Origin: UBA5336 sp964506685 | GTDB lineage: Bacteria; Pseudomonadota; Alphaproteobacteria; Caulobacterales; Hyphomonadaceae | Assembly: GCA_964506685.1 (NCBI GenBank) | Contig: CAZDMQ010000001.1 | Span: forward strand, 85,950 to 149,949 | Length of the DNA stretch: 64,000 nt | Direction of reading: 5' to 3' | In this document: positions 46,242 through 55,669 of the stretch, piece after piece | How positions within the stretch are numbered: position 1 is the stretch's first letter | How the letters are laid out: every line of letters begins with the position of its first letter | Notes under the pieces: model-generated | Database searches by the model: none | Told to the model about the DNA's origin: nothing | Seen by the model: only the letters and a program-made list of their open reading frames with translations | Made by a program: the position numbers and the translations under genes

Positions 46242-46309
46242 CCCGGCAGTCTATCATGGCCGGCCGGGGCGGGGACAAACCTGCCGGCGTCCGACAGCGG
46301 GCCGGGGGA

Positions 46310-48511
46310 TCAGGCCTCGGAATCGTAGGGAAACAGGCCGGGGATCTGCTGGCGCGGGAATGCGGTCAGGTTGCCGCCGAGCCCGGCATTGGTGATGCAG
46401 CCGCCGAGGATGTCGAGGGCCTGCGCGCAGGCCCGGAAGCCGCGATGCATTTCATCGGTGTTGGGGTCGTGCCAGCGCGCCCCCTTCCCGAAATAGCGGG
46501 GGTCGAAATGGTTGGGGTCGTCGTCGAGGGTGCTCTCGAGGTTGATCTGCACGCCCGTGCCGAACCGGTCGCCACCGGACTGGATGACGGTCCCGGGCAC
46601 CTTGTAGCTGAGATCGACGCCGATGACGTGGAAGCGCCGGAACCCCATGTGATAGGCGAGTTGCAGGCAGGCGACGAGGATCGTCCCGCCGCCCCGGACC
46701 GCGCGGGTCGCATCGGTTTCGAATTTCTCGAGGACCGTGCGTCCGGGCGACTGGGACTCGTACCAGTAGGTGTCCGGGCTTTCCCCGAGCAGGCCGCGGA
46801 ACCTGTTGGGGAAGAAGAAGGTCGTTCCGTCCTGGCCGCCGCCACCGGCCTGCGTCAGGGCGTTGATGTCCTCGTAATTGTCAGGCGTCACGCGCCAGTC
46901 GAGGCAGGCATAGAAGTCCGGCCGCCAGTCGGTCCCGTCATAGGCCAGGTAGATCCGGTTGGCGGCGAAGGTCGGATAGGTCCTGAGCACGTCCCAGTTG
47001 ACATGCCGGAGCGACGGACCGTTGCCGATCACGACGATCTCCTTGCCGGCGTGACGTCCGCGCAGGTCGGCCAGTCTCTGACGCTCCGTTGCGGGGGGCA
47101 GTACGGCGCCGCCATGCCGCGAGTAGAGCGCGCGGCGGGCCTCGATATAATCGTCGAGACTGGTGCCGGGCACGTAGGGCGCGAAGGCGCCGGGCTCGAT
47201 CGCCTCGATTTCGGTTGTATCCTTCAGGCGCCGGGGCAGGATCTCGATGGGCTCGCCATTCGCTTTCCAGAGCGCACGGGTCGGCGCGCCGGGGGCCCGA
47301 AAGGCATGTGGCGGCAGGTCGGCGATCAGGTCGCCGAGCTGGCCGGCGATGGCCGCCTCGCTGTAGCGGTCGCGGATTTCGGTCGCGGTTTTGGCTGCGC
47401 GCGCCGACAGGCTGTCGCGGTCCTGGACGGCGCGCCGGAGGGCAGAGACCACGTCGTCGAGACGCACGGTCGACCAGTCATGTCCGCCATAGAGCCCGGC
47501 ATTGGTCACAAGCGAGGGATCGACGGAAACAAGCGCCGGTTGGGCGGGGATCATGATGGCGTTGTCTTCGTTCTGGAACTCGGTGTTTCCACTCCAGTCG
47601 ATCCCGATGGTCGGCGTGCCGAGCGCCATGGCCTCCAGCGCCGGCAGGTCCCAGCCCTTGCCGCGTTCGATCCCAACATAACAGTCCGCGCGCGCATAGA
47701 GGCCGCGCATGCGCTCCTCGCTGAGGTCGGCGACCAGCAGGCGCACATGTGGCAGGTCGGGGTCGTGGATATTGAATTCCGGCTCGATGCCCCGGCGGAT
47801 GAAGCGGTCGAGTTCGCTTTGCCGGGTGCCTGGCGGCAGCTTGATGACGAGGGAGACGTCGTCATCGGGGGTGAAGGCCCGGAAGTAGGATCGCAGGAGC
47901 AGGCCGATGTCCTTGCGGTTGAAGTTCGACACGACCGTTGCGAACACGAAGCCGTTGAGGCCGGGAAGGTCGAGGGCATCGGGGGTGTTGAGGAAATAGG
48001 CATCGTCGAGGCTGTGCGGCAGCTTGCGGATCATGCTGCGCGGCACGCCGGCCCGCGAGAAGGTGTCCATGTTGAAGGCGGTGGGGACCCAGATCTCGTC
48101 ACAGCTCAGCAGCGGAGCGAGCCATTCGAAGGGTATGGTGTCGGTCTCGAACACAGTCAGGTTGACAAGCCGCACGCGTCCCTCGACCTCGAGCTGGCCC
48201 AGCTTGTCGGGGGTTTCGTGCACGATCACGAGCATTGGCGCATCGGGATCGAGCGCGGTGATCGTCGTGCCGGCCCGTCGCTTGCGCACGGCGGCGAACG
48301 GGTTCGCGGTTGCCGACACGATCTTCGCGGTCGTGGTGTCAAATGCGAGACATGGCACGCCGAGGCTCTCGAGTGCACGGAAATAGGACCGCGTGGCCGA
48401 GCCATATCCCGCCCGCGACAGGAACCGTCCGACCCACAGCACGTTCGGCAGGGTTTCGTTCTGCATGTATTGCGGGGCGCCTGCCTCCGCCGTGAGTCCG
48501 AGTGCCGGCAT
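46310..48511 (-). CDS. Bifunctional protein: GT4-like glycosyltransferase fused to an MptE/DUF115- or GT42-like domain
   Basis: A 733-residue fusion. Residues about 20-400 form a GT-B glycosyltransferase (VLWVGRFLSRAGYGSATRSY, GKGWDLPALEAMALGTP). Residues about 480-733 carry VVIGNGPSLRHVNWD and GGTILVACLQLAYHMGF followed by HVIGVDLSY. GNGPSL plus this GG..GF..G.D/DL pattern is shared by MptE-like (PF01973) proteins, which modify carbohydrate or flagellar partners, and by GT42 sialyltransferases. I cannot separate the two families by eye. Start at 48511 lies 2 bp after the preceding gene's stop, indicating coupled translation. Fusion of these two domains is unusual in my experience. Confidence 0.82.
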   Translation of the reverse strand: MPALGLTAEAGAPQYMQNETLPNVLWVGRFLSRAGYGSATRSYFRALESLGVPCLAFDTTTAKIVSATANPFAAVRKRRAGTTITALDPDAPMLVIVHETPDKLGQLEVEGRVRLVNLTVFETDTIPFEWLAPLLSCDEIWVPTAFNMDTFSRAGVPRSMIRKLPHSLDDAYFLNTPDALDLPGLNGFVFATVVSNFNRKDIGLLLRSYFRAFTPDDDVSLVIKLPPGTRQSELDRFIRRGIEPEFNIHDPDLPHVRLLVADLSEERMRGLYARADCYVGIERGKGWDLPALEAMALGTPTIGIDWSGNTEFQNEDNAIMIPAQPALVSVDPSLVTNAGLYGGHDWSTVRLDDVVSALRRAVQDRDSLSARAAKTATEIRDRYSEAAIAGQLGDLIADLPPHAFRAPGAPTRALWKANGEPIEILPRRLKDTTEIEAIEPGAFAPYVPGTSLDDYIEARRALYSRHGGAVLPPATERQRLADLRGRHAGKEIVVIGNGPSLRHVNWDVLRTYPTFAANRIYLAYDGTDWRPDFYACLDWRVTPDNYEDINALTQAGGGGQDGTTFFFPNRFRGLLGESPDTYWYESQSPGRTVLEKFETDATRAVRGGGTILVACLQLAYHMGFRRFHVIGVDLSYKVPGTVIQSGGDRFGTGVQINLESTLDDDPNHFDPRYFGKGARWHDPNTDEMHRGFRACAQALDILGGCITNAGLGGNLTAFPRQQIPGLFPYDSEA

Positions 48512-48513
48512 GT

Positions 48514-49404
48514 CTAGCGTTCCCTGAGAAGCCGCGAGGCGATGATCCCGCGGGGCGGGGCGCCTGCAAAGCGGCTGCCGGCCGTGTCGGGCTCGCGCAG
48601 GTTGACCTGCACGCCGAGGGCGCCGAGCGCGCGCTGGCTGTCGAGCCGGATCCGGACGATTGTCCATCCACTCCGGTGCAGGAACGAAACGGCCGGACCG
48701 ATCGACAGGTCTTCGCGTTCCGATGTGAACGGGACAGTTCCGTCATGGCCGAGCCGCAGCGCCCCGCGCGCGATGATGTCGGTCCCGTCAACAAGCCAGA
48801 GGAAGGCCCGGTCGCGACCGACGCCGCGGAAGCCAAGGAGAATGTCCCCGGGTTGCCCCGCCTCCAGTCTGCCGATGGCGAGGGAGAAGGCCTGCACCTG
48901 CTCCCGGGCCTTTTCGACCAGGCGGTCGGCGGGCGCCACGAAGCGGCGGTCGCCGAAGTGGAGTTCCAGCCAGTCAACGCCGGTCCGGACCGAGGCGTGC
49001 GGGTTGGCCCAGGTCGCGTCCGGCAGCGGCGGGAAGGGGACCAGCCCGTCGAGCAGCGGGCGCGGGGCAGACAGGGCGCCCATGCGCAGGGTGGCCAGCT
49101 CGCTGCGCAGGTCCGCAGCGTTGGCCAGCTCCTTTTCGGCCATGGCGCGGTTCACCCTGAGCATCTTCAGGAGATCCTGGATGTTGAGGCTGTCTGCCTG
49201 CAGCAGGTCAAGGTCTTCCGACGTGAAGCCGTCGGGCAGCTGGCCCAGCCGGGCGGCATCGCGCAGGAATTGCAGCTCGGTTTCCAGTTGCGCGCAGATC
49301 GTGGCGGTGCGCTGGACTTCGGCGGGGAGGTCCGGGAAGAGCCGGGACCAGCCGGCGCTGCCCTGCAGTTGCAACTCGATTCCCCTGGCCCGCATGTCAC
49401 CCAT
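48514..49404 (-). CDS. Protein of unknown function with coiled-coil N-terminal half
   Basis: A 296-residue protein. Residues about 15-110 are helical and heptad-like (QLETELQFLRDAARLG, NRAMAEKELANAADLRSELATLR), and the C-terminal 170 residues look like a beta-rich domain (LELHFGDRRFVAP, DILLGFRGVGRDRAFLWLVDG). No signal peptide. I do not recognise the family. The gene precedes the GT4-MptE/GT42-like fusion with only 2 bp between stop and start, so the products probably work together, perhaps as a recruiting partner for the transferase. Confidence 0.7.
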   Translation of the reverse strand: MGDMRARGIELQLQGSAGWSRLFPDLPAEVQRTATICAQLETELQFLRDAARLGQLPDGFTSEDLDLLQADSLNIQDLLKMLRVNRAMAEKELANAADLRSELATLRMGALSAPRPLLDGLVPFPPLPDATWANPHASVRTGVDWLELHFGDRRFVAPADRLVEKAREQVQAFSLAIGRLEAGQPGDILLGFRGVGRDRAFLWLVDGTDIIARGALRLGHDGTVPFTSEREDLSIGPAVSFLHRSGWTIVRIRLDSQRALGALGVQVNLREPDTAGSRFAGAPPRGIIASRLLRER

Positions 49405-49572
49405 CGCAAAATTCGCCTCGCCACGATGGTGTTGGGTTAGCGGCTCGCCGGAACGATGACAATCTTGAGGCCGCAGCTATTCACCACTTCCATGCGGTCG
49501 TGCGCCGCCGATTGCAGGACAGGGAGAGGAATTCGCGGGAAACCATGACAGACTCGGCCTATATGAGCGGCG

Positions 49573-51828
49573 ATGACAGAGCTTACGAAACAGGCCGTGC
49601 GGGATTTCCTGGCGGCCAATCCGGATCTCACCACACGGCGGGATATTGCGAAGGGGCTTGGCCTCAAGGGCGACCAGCGGCGCGACCTGCGTGCCATTCT
49701 CCGGGAGATGGAGGCTGGCGGCGAACTCGTGCGCACCGCCAAGCGGGCCGTGGCCAAGGCGGAACGGCCGCCGGCCACGACGCTGGTCGCGTTCGAGCGG
49801 ATCGATGGCGATGGCGCGCTGATCGGGCGCGCGGTCGGACGCGAGGGGCTGTTCGGACCGGAGATCGTCTATGCCGGACAGGCCAGCGCGGGGCGCAAGG
49901 GCGGTAAGGGACCGCGCGGCAGCCGGGCCGACAGCGCGGCCGCCCCCGGCGTCGGCGACCGGGCGATCTGCCGGCTGACCGAGCGCGGCGGGGAATGGAC
50001 CGCGCGGGTGATCAAGACGCTGGACAGGCGCGAGGCGCTGCCCGTGGTCGGCCTCTTCACCGCCACCGGGCATGGCGGACGGATCGAAAGCGCAAACCGC
50101 AAGGACCGGGACGAGTTCCTCGTCGACCGGGACGACATGAACGGTGCCGAAAGTGGCGACCTGGTGCGCGCGAAACGGCTGGCAAGCCATCACAGCAAGC
50201 GCGGCTATGGCCCGCGGCGGGCAAGCGTGATGGAGGTCATCGGCAAGGCCGGCGATCCGCGCGCCGCCAGCCTGATCGCGATCCATACCCACGGCCTGCC
50301 CGAGGACTTCCCCGACGACGTGCTGGCAGAGGCTCGCGCCGGCAAGCGGGCAAAGGCGGAACGCGAGGACCTCACCCAGACACCGCTGATCACCATCGAC
50401 CCCGAGGATGCGCGCGACCATGATGATGCGGTCTTTGCCGAGGCGACCGATGATGGCTGGCGGGTAATCGTCGCGATTGCCGATGTGGCCGCCTTCGTGA
50501 CCGAGGGCTCGGCGCTGGACCGGGAGGCCTATGCGCGGGGAAACTCCACCTATTTCCCCGACCGGGTGGTGCCGATGCTGCCGTTCGAGCTGTCGGCGGA
50601 TGCCTGTTCGCTGCGCGAGGACGAGGACCGGGCCTGTTTCGCGGTGGAGATGGTGTTCGGCAAGGACGGGGTGAAGCGGCGCCATCGCTTCTTCCGCGCC
50701 ATGATGCGCAGCCATGCCAAGCTCTCCTATGAGGAGGCGCAGGCGGCGGTGGACGGCAAGCCCTCGGCCCGGGCGACGAAGGTGCTCGACACGGTGCTGA
50801 AGCCGCTCTGGGGCGCCTATCGCGCGCTGGCGGCCGCGCGCGACCGGCGCGGGCCGCTGGATCTCGACCTGCCAGAGCAGAAGATCATCTTCAGCGACGA
50901 CGGTCAGGTGGAACGGATCGCGGCGAAGGAGCGGCTGGAGGCGCACCGCCTGATCGAGGAGTTCATGATCCAGGCGAATGTCGCGGCCGCCGAGACGCTG
51001 GAGCAGAAGCGGACCGGGCTGGTCTACCGGGTGCATGATGCGCCGAGCCAGGAGAAGGTGGCGGCGTTTTCCGATTTCCTTTCGACGCTGAAGATGAAGT
51101 GGCCGAAGGGAGAACGGCCGCAGACCGGCCGGTTCAATGCGCTGCTGGCCGAGGTCGATGGCAGTGACCATGACCTGATGATCACGGAAATGGTGCTGAG
51201 AACGCAGAGCCAGGCGATCTATTCGCCGGACAATCTCGGCCATTTCGGGCTGAACCTGCAGCGCTATGCGCATTTCACCTCGCCGATCCGGCGCTATGCC
51301 GACCTGATCGTGCACCGGGCGCTGATCCGCGCGCTGGGACTGGGGCCGGACGGGCTTTCGGACAAGGCGCTGGCCCAGCTCGAGGAGATGGCAAGCCATA
51401 TCACTGACACCGAGCGACGCAGCATGGCCGCCGAGCGCGAGGCGACCGACCGCTACATGGCGCTGTTCCTGGCCGACCGGGTGGGGGCCGAATTCGAGGG
51501 CCGGGTGACGGGCGTGGCCAAGGCGGGGCTGTTCGTGCGGCTCAACGAGACGGCAGCCGACGGGTTCGTGCCGATTTCGAGCCTGAGTGACGAATTCTGG
51601 GTGTTCGACGAGGCTGCCATGGGCCTGGTCGCGCGCGGCTCGGGTCAGCGCTTCGACCTGGGCCAGCCGGTCAGCGTGCGCCTGAAGGAGGTTGCCCCCT
51701 TGCAGGGCGGGCTGCTTCTGGAGATGCTGTCGCGGCCCCGGGCGAAGCGGAAGGGTGCGACATCGCCGAGCGCGCCGAAAGGACAGCGGCGGACCGGGCG
51801 CCCCCCGCGCCGCCGTGGGCGGGGATAG
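49573..51828 (+). CDS. rnr: Ribonuclease R
   Basis: A 751-residue 3'-5' exoribonuclease. An N-terminal winged-helix/cold-shock region (VRDFLAANPDLTTRRDIAKGLG) is followed by the RNB domain with the aspartate cluster TIDPEDARDHDDAVFAE (about residues 276-292), and a C-terminal S1 domain (about 635-710, FEGRVTGVAKAGLFVRLNETAADG), then a short basic tail. RNase R degrades structured RNA and takes part in rRNA quality control. A NUDIX gene follows, as usual in Alphaproteobacteria. Confidence 0.95.
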   Translation: MTELTKQAVRDFLAANPDLTTRRDIAKGLGLKGDQRRDLRAILREMEAGGELVRTAKRAVAKAERPPATTLVAFERIDGDGALIGRAVGREGLFGPEIVYAGQASAGRKGGKGPRGSRADSAAAPGVGDRAICRLTERGGEWTARVIKTLDRREALPVVGLFTATGHGGRIESANRKDRDEFLVDRDDMNGAESGDLVRAKRLASHHSKRGYGPRRASVMEVIGKAGDPRAASLIAIHTHGLPEDFPDDVLAEARAGKRAKAEREDLTQTPLITIDPEDARDHDDAVFAEATDDGWRVIVAIADVAAFVTEGSALDREAYARGNSTYFPDRVVPMLPFELSADACSLREDEDRACFAVEMVFGKDGVKRRHRFFRAMMRSHAKLSYEEAQAAVDGKPSARATKVLDTVLKPLWGAYRALAAARDRRGPLDLDLPEQKIIFSDDGQVERIAAKERLEAHRLIEEFMIQANVAAAETLEQKRTGLVYRVHDAPSQEKVAAFSDFLSTLKMKWPKGERPQTGRFNALLAEVDGSDHDLMITEMVLRTQSQAIYSPDNLGHFGLNLQRYAHFTSPIRRYADLIVHRALIRALGLGPDGLSDKALAQLEEMASHITDTERRSMAAEREATDRYMALFLADRVGAEFEGRVTGVAKAGLFVRLNETAADGFVPISSLSDEFWVFDEAAMGLVARGSGQRFDLGQPVSVRLKEVAPLQGGLLLEMLSRPRAKRKGATSPSAPKGQRRTGRPPRRRGRG

Positions 51829-51862
51829 CGCAACGGGCTGCGCGGACGATGGGAGGAACAGC

Positions 51863-52615
51863 ATGAGCAGGTTTGCGGCGGACGGGCTGCCCGTCGGCAT
51901 GATGCGGTCGGCCTTCGACAAGGAGGGCGAGGATGACGTGGTCGAACGCGGCCGGCCGAGCGTGAAGCCGAAGGATGCCGCGACGCTGCTGCTGGTCCGG
52001 CGGGATGCCGCGCAGCCGCGCGTTCTGATGGGCAAGCGCGCCGGCGGGCATGCCTTCATGCCGAACAAGTATGTCTTCCCCGGAGGCCGGGTCGACCCGC
52101 TGGACGGGCGCGCGCCCACGGTGTCGGAACTCGCCCCGGACGTGGCGCGGCAATTGTCGGTGAAGGCACGGCGGCGGCCGCGCGCCTTTGCGCTGACAGC
52201 GATCCGGGAGACCTTCGAGGAAACCGGGCTGATTGTCGGCAAGCTCGCCGATGTCGGCGGCCGGGCTCCGCCGGGCTGGGAGAGCTATTACTGGCACGGC
52301 GCAGCGCCGTGTCTCGAGGGCTTTACCTTCATTGGCCGGGCGATCACGCCGCCCTACCGGCCGAAGCGTTTTGATGCCCGCTTCTTCATGGCCGAAGCCG
52401 AGGAGGTGCTGATCGACGAGCGCCCGCCCGTCGACGGGGCTGAGCTGAGCGATTTGCAATGGGTGACGCTGGACGATGCGATGGCGCTGGATATCCCGAC
52501 GGTGACGCAGTTCATGCTGGGCGAGCTCAAGGCCAAGCTTGAAACGCCGGCGCAGACGGGCGGGGCGGCCTTCCTGCGCTGGACCCGCAGCGGGCACGCC
52601 GTGGACCGGCTCTGA
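51863..52615 (+). CDS. NUDIX hydrolase
   Basis: A 250-residue protein with a NUDIX box whose core reads RETFEETGL (about residues 115-123), preceded by the glycine of VFPGGRVDP and followed by an insertion. NUDIX enzymes hydrolyse nucleoside diphosphates linked to other groups; the substrate is not determinable here. A strong ribosome site (GGAGG) lies 6 bases before the ATG. The rnr-NUDIX order is conserved in Alphaproteobacteria. Confidence 0.88.
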   Translation: MSRFAADGLPVGMMRSAFDKEGEDDVVERGRPSVKPKDAATLLLVRRDAAQPRVLMGKRAGGHAFMPNKYVFPGGRVDPLDGRAPTVSELAPDVARQLSVKARRRPRAFALTAIRETFEETGLIVGKLADVGGRAPPGWESYYWHGAAPCLEGFTFIGRAITPPYRPKRFDARFFMAEAEEVLIDERPPVDGAELSDLQWVTLDDAMALDIPTVTQFMLGELKAKLETPAQTGGAAFLRWTRSGHAVDRL

Positions 52616-52774
52616 CGCGCCAGTCTTCTGTTTCACTCCAGACCGTCGCTTCTGGTCCTCGTTCCGGCGCAGATATGCGTTCGCGAATGAACGCCGTTTG
52701 CGCCGAAGGTGCTGCAGGGCCACAGGCGAGGCAGGGCACTGTTCGGGGCGGGCACTGGGCGGGGTAGGCCGGTT

Positions 52775-54346
52775 TCAGATTGCGAACTGGTCGTACCATT
52801 CCGGCTCGACCACGGCGGTGAGGTCCGGATCGCCGGCGTCGGCGATCTCCGGCGAAGAGAGGCCGGAATTGGCCGCCGGCAGGCTGATGGCCCCCGTGAC
52901 CTCCTCGAGCGTGGCGTCCGTGAAGGTCACCTGGACGTCGCCTTCGGAGAAGACGGTGTCGTCGCCGGACTGGCTGAAGCGCGCGCGGGCATCTGCAAAG
53001 TCCGTGAAATCGAAGCCGTCGAAAGCGATCTGGTCGCCGTCGGAGAAATCGAGGACGGTGTGTGCGCCATCCGCGCCCTGGGTGAGGACAAAGGTGTCGT
53101 TGCCGCTCCCGCCGAGCAGGGTGTGCCCGCCCGCGAGCGGGGTGAGCGTGTCATTGCCCGCACCGCCATTGAGCGTGTCCTGCCCGGTTTCTCCGGTGAG
53201 CTGGTCCGCGCCGCCGCCGCCGAACAGCGTGTCATTGCCGCCATCGCCGGTGAGCACATCGTCGCCGGCCTGACCGCGGAGCGTGTCATCGCCCGCGCCG
53301 CCGACCAGGGTGTCGGCATCGGCGCCGCCGAACAGGTCGTCGCTGCCGGTCCCGCCGTCCAGCGTGTCAACGCCGCGCGCGCCAAACAGCGTGTCGTTTC
53401 CGGCATCGCCGGCAAGGATGTCGTCACCCGCCTGGCCGCGAAGCTCATCGTTGCCGTCGTTGCCCGACAGCGTATCGGCGTCGGCGCCGCCGAACAGGAT
53501 ATCGTCGCCGTCATTGCCGGTCAGCGTGTCCCGTCCCAAGGCGCCGAACGCCGTATCATTGCCGGTGCCGCCGGTGACGATATCGTCGCCGGACTGACTG
53601 CGCAGGATGTCGTTGCCGCTTCCGCCGTCGAGGAAATCCTCCCCGGCGCCACCGAATATGTGATCTCGTGCATCGCCACCGAGCAAGGAGTCCCGTCCTG
53701 CTCCCCCGAACAGACGGTCACGTCCTTCGCCGCCTCTGACGATGTCGTCGCCGGATTGGGCGAACAGGCTGTCATCCTGGGTGCCACCGACCAGTTCATC
53801 GCGGCCGCTGCCGCCGAAGAGGATATCGGCTCCCGAACCGCCATCGAGCGTGTCATCGCCGGCACCGCCGCGGATCGCATCGCTGCCGACGCCGCCCTCG
53901 CCGCGGTCATTGCCGCCGCCGGACGCGATGGCGTCGTCACCGCCGCTGCCGATCAGGATGTCATCGCCAATCCCGCCGACCATGAAGTCGTCGCCGGCCA
54001 ACCCCGCGAGCGTGTCATTGCCGCTGCCGGCCAGCAGCACGTCATTGCCGTCGCCGCCGACCAGACTGTCGTCACCGCCGCCGCCGCGAAGGCTGTCGTC
54101 GCCGGATCCGCCATCGAGTGCATCGTTGCCATTCCGGCCTTCAAGCTCGTCATCGCCCGCCAGGCCGTTCAGCGTGTCGTCCCCGTCTCCGCCGGTGAGG
54201 TCGTCATTGCCGGACGTGCCAGCGAGCAGGGCAAACTGCGGGAGCTGGGAGAGCTCGGGCGCAGCCTGAACCGTGCCGCGGCTGCCTTGGGCGGCGTTCG
54301 CCGTCCCGCCCGGGCCCTTGCCGGCTTGTGATCTGGTTCCGGTCAT
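52775..54346 (-). CDS. RTX-type calcium-binding repeat protein, probably secreted by a type I system
   Basis: A 523-residue, very acidic protein. After a short N-terminal region, about 40 glycine-aspartate nonapeptides (variants of GGxGxDxLx, e.g. GGDGDDTLNG, GGSGNDILRS) run from about residue 43 to 430, forming a calcium-dependent parallel beta-roll. The C-terminal part (residues about 430-523) is the usual secretion-signal domain, ending EWYDQFAI. No hydrolase domain is seen, so it is likely a structural, adhesive or surface-layer-type RTX protein. GAGG precedes the start by 7 bases. No type I secretion genes are in the window. Confidence 0.92.
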   Translation of the reverse strand: MTGTRSQAGKGPGGTANAAQGSRGTVQAAPELSQLPQFALLAGTSGNDDLTGGDGDDTLNGLAGDDELEGRNGNDALDGGSGDDSLRGGGGDDSLVGGDGNDVLLAGSGNDTLAGLAGDDFMVGGIGDDILIGSGGDDAIASGGGNDRGEGGVGSDAIRGGAGDDTLDGGSGADILFGGSGRDELVGGTQDDSLFAQSGDDIVRGGEGRDRLFGGAGRDSLLGGDARDHIFGGAGEDFLDGGSGNDILRSQSGDDIVTGGTGNDTAFGALGRDTLTGNDGDDILFGGADADTLSGNDGNDELRGQAGDDILAGDAGNDTLFGARGVDTLDGGTGSDDLFGGADADTLVGGAGDDTLRGQAGDDVLTGDGGNDTLFGGGGADQLTGETGQDTLNGGAGNDTLTPLAGGHTLLGGSGNDTFVLTQGADGAHTVLDFSDGDQIAFDGFDFTDFADARARFSQSGDDTVFSEGDVQVTFTDATLEEVTGAISLPAANSGLSSPEIADAGDPDLTAVVEPEWYDQFAI

Positions 54347-54574
54347 TGCTTTACCTCACTGCGCCACTCGCCCGTTGAGGGATATCGTGATTGCACTATC
54401 GCGCAAGGGTCATGACGGAATTCTTAAGTTCGCAGACGGAGCAATCCGGTGCAGCAGCGACGCTTCGTCCACCGTCGGGTATCGGCGCGTGTGGCGGGAT
54501 CTGCGATGGCGTCCTGATCGACAGAATGCGCAGACAACTTCCCAACTGCCCTCAGGCAGATTGGAGTGAGGTTC

Positions 54575-54733
54575 ATGGGCAGGCCGGTCGTGGCGATTGA
54601 GCTGACCCAGGGAGAGCGTGCGGACCTGGACAGCCTTGCGGGTTACCAATGCACGGCCCAGGGGCGCGGGGCGGCGACGATCCTGGCGGAAAAGGCAAGC
54701 GGCCAAGTGGTGCAATTCGGTCGGAATTCGCCC
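54575..54733 (+). pseudogene. Remnant of an IS630-type transposase N-terminus
   Basis: An ATG at 54575 opens a frame beginning MGRPVVAIELTQGERADL and continuing SLAGYQCTAQGRGAATILAE, which resembles the helix-turn-helix N-terminus of IS630-family transposases. The similarity fades after about 45 residues, and no transposase core (DDE) is seen, so this is a decayed fragment. A good ribosome site (GGAGTGAGG) precedes it. The 34-bp direct repeat at 54700-54733 lies at its end. Confidence 0.5.
54700..54733. repeat. Left copy of an imperfect 34-bp direct repeat
   Basis: The sequence from CGGCCA to GCCC at 54700-54733 recurs at 55827-55860 with 27 of 34 bases identical. The pair brackets the DUF6445 gene. 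It may be the remains of a duplicated insertion element. Confidence 0.75.
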
Positions 54734-54844
54734 GAGAACCGAGATCGCGGGGCTGCACAACGGGGCTCCCGGCTCACCCGGCTGGCCTGGTCGCACCGCA
54801 TCCGTATCCGTCGGGAGCCAGCAGGCTTGGCTTGCCCGATGCGA

Positions 54845-55522
54845 TCAGCGCGCGTGAAGGAACGTGTTCAGCGTGATGCGCCCGGTTTCAGGGCCCTGGC
54901 CGATTCTTTCAGGCTGGAGAATGTCCCCGGAATGCAACAGGCATCCGCGATAGATCACCATACGGTTGAACCGGGCGGGCACCTGTCCGATACGCTCGAA
55001 CTGTTCTCCCTCGCCGCTGAAATAGGCCGGTGTTAGCAGATCGCCCTGGCCGATCTCGGCACGAAGCGCGCTGTCATAGGTTTCTGCCCGCTCATCATTG
55101 ATGGTTTCGAAACCGGTCGCGCAGTGGCGGTAAAACGACGTGCCCCCCGCTTCGGCTGGACAGAGATAGTGCAGCAGAGCCAGTATTTTGGGGCTGGTAC
55201 CATCGAAATGCGGGATCCTCTGGATGATGGTGAGGTCTTTCGGCCGCGTGGTGACAATCGAAAAGTCGCTACTGACAAGGTCTGCGCCTTTGCGAAAACC
55301 GAAAACATCGGTCAGCAATTGACCCAGCAATCCGGAGCGCGGGGCGAGATAGTCAGCCGGGGCCGGGGCGCGATCGCCGGGATAGTGCTGGCCGGCCGGA
55401 CAGTAGTCTGCCGAACGGGCCGCCGTGAGCAGGTCATCGGCCTGGGACGAAAAATCGTCGATGACAACCACTGGCTGGCCTTCCGATCCAAGCCTCGCCA
55501 CTTTCACCGAGGTCGGCATCAT
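54845..55522 (-). CDS. DUF6445-type 2-oxoglutarate/Fe(II)-dependent oxygenase-like protein
   Basis: A 225-residue protein of the DUF6445/prolyl-4-hydroxylase-like group. The HxD of the 2-His-1-carboxylate triad is in RIPHFDGT, the distal His in GCLLHSGDIL, and the 2-oxoglutarate-binding Arg in GRITLNTFLHAR. This fold hydroxylates or otherwise oxidises a substrate that is not known for this family. Two possible start codons (55522 and 55519) share an AGGAG site. The gene stands alone among IS-like remnants and direct repeats, with no partner. Confidence 0.8.
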   Translation of the reverse strand: MMPTSVKVARLGSEGQPVVVIDDFSSQADDLLTAARSADYCPAGQHYPGDRAPAPADYLAPRSGLLGQLLTDVFGFRKGADLVSSDFSIVTTRPKDLTIIQRIPHFDGTSPKILALLHYLCPAEAGGTSFYRHCATGFETINDERAETYDSALRAEIGQGDLLTPAYFSGEGEQFERIGQVPARFNRMVIYRGCLLHSGDILQPERIGQGPETGRITLNTFLHAR

Positions 55523-55669
55523 GATGTCTCCTGCAGGACGGCCGGGCGCGTGCGATGCAGTGTCCCGCACATTATTCTCTACCAGCGAATATCCTTTGCT
55601 CTCAAAGTGAGTATGTCATGAACTCGTGGCCTTGGAGGAAGATCTTGATTGTGGGGGTGGTTCGGCCGG

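Noticed and set aside
46151..48517. Plus-strand frame of 788 codons over the GT fusion
   Set aside because: Opposes a gene with two recognisable domains; no motifs of its own.
49477..52242. Minus-strand frame of 921 codons opposite rnr and the NUDIX gene
   Set aside because: High GC leaves antisense frames open; rnr is supported by all its domains.
52709..54331. Plus-strand frame of 540 codons opposite the RTX gene
   Set aside because: Its repetitive VIAGLTAERVIA-type sequence is the reverse complement of the RTX nonapeptides.
52775..54346. Short regular DNA repeats that might be a CRISPR array
   Set aside because: The period is that of glycine-aspartate nonapeptides in an open frame, with no spacer pattern.
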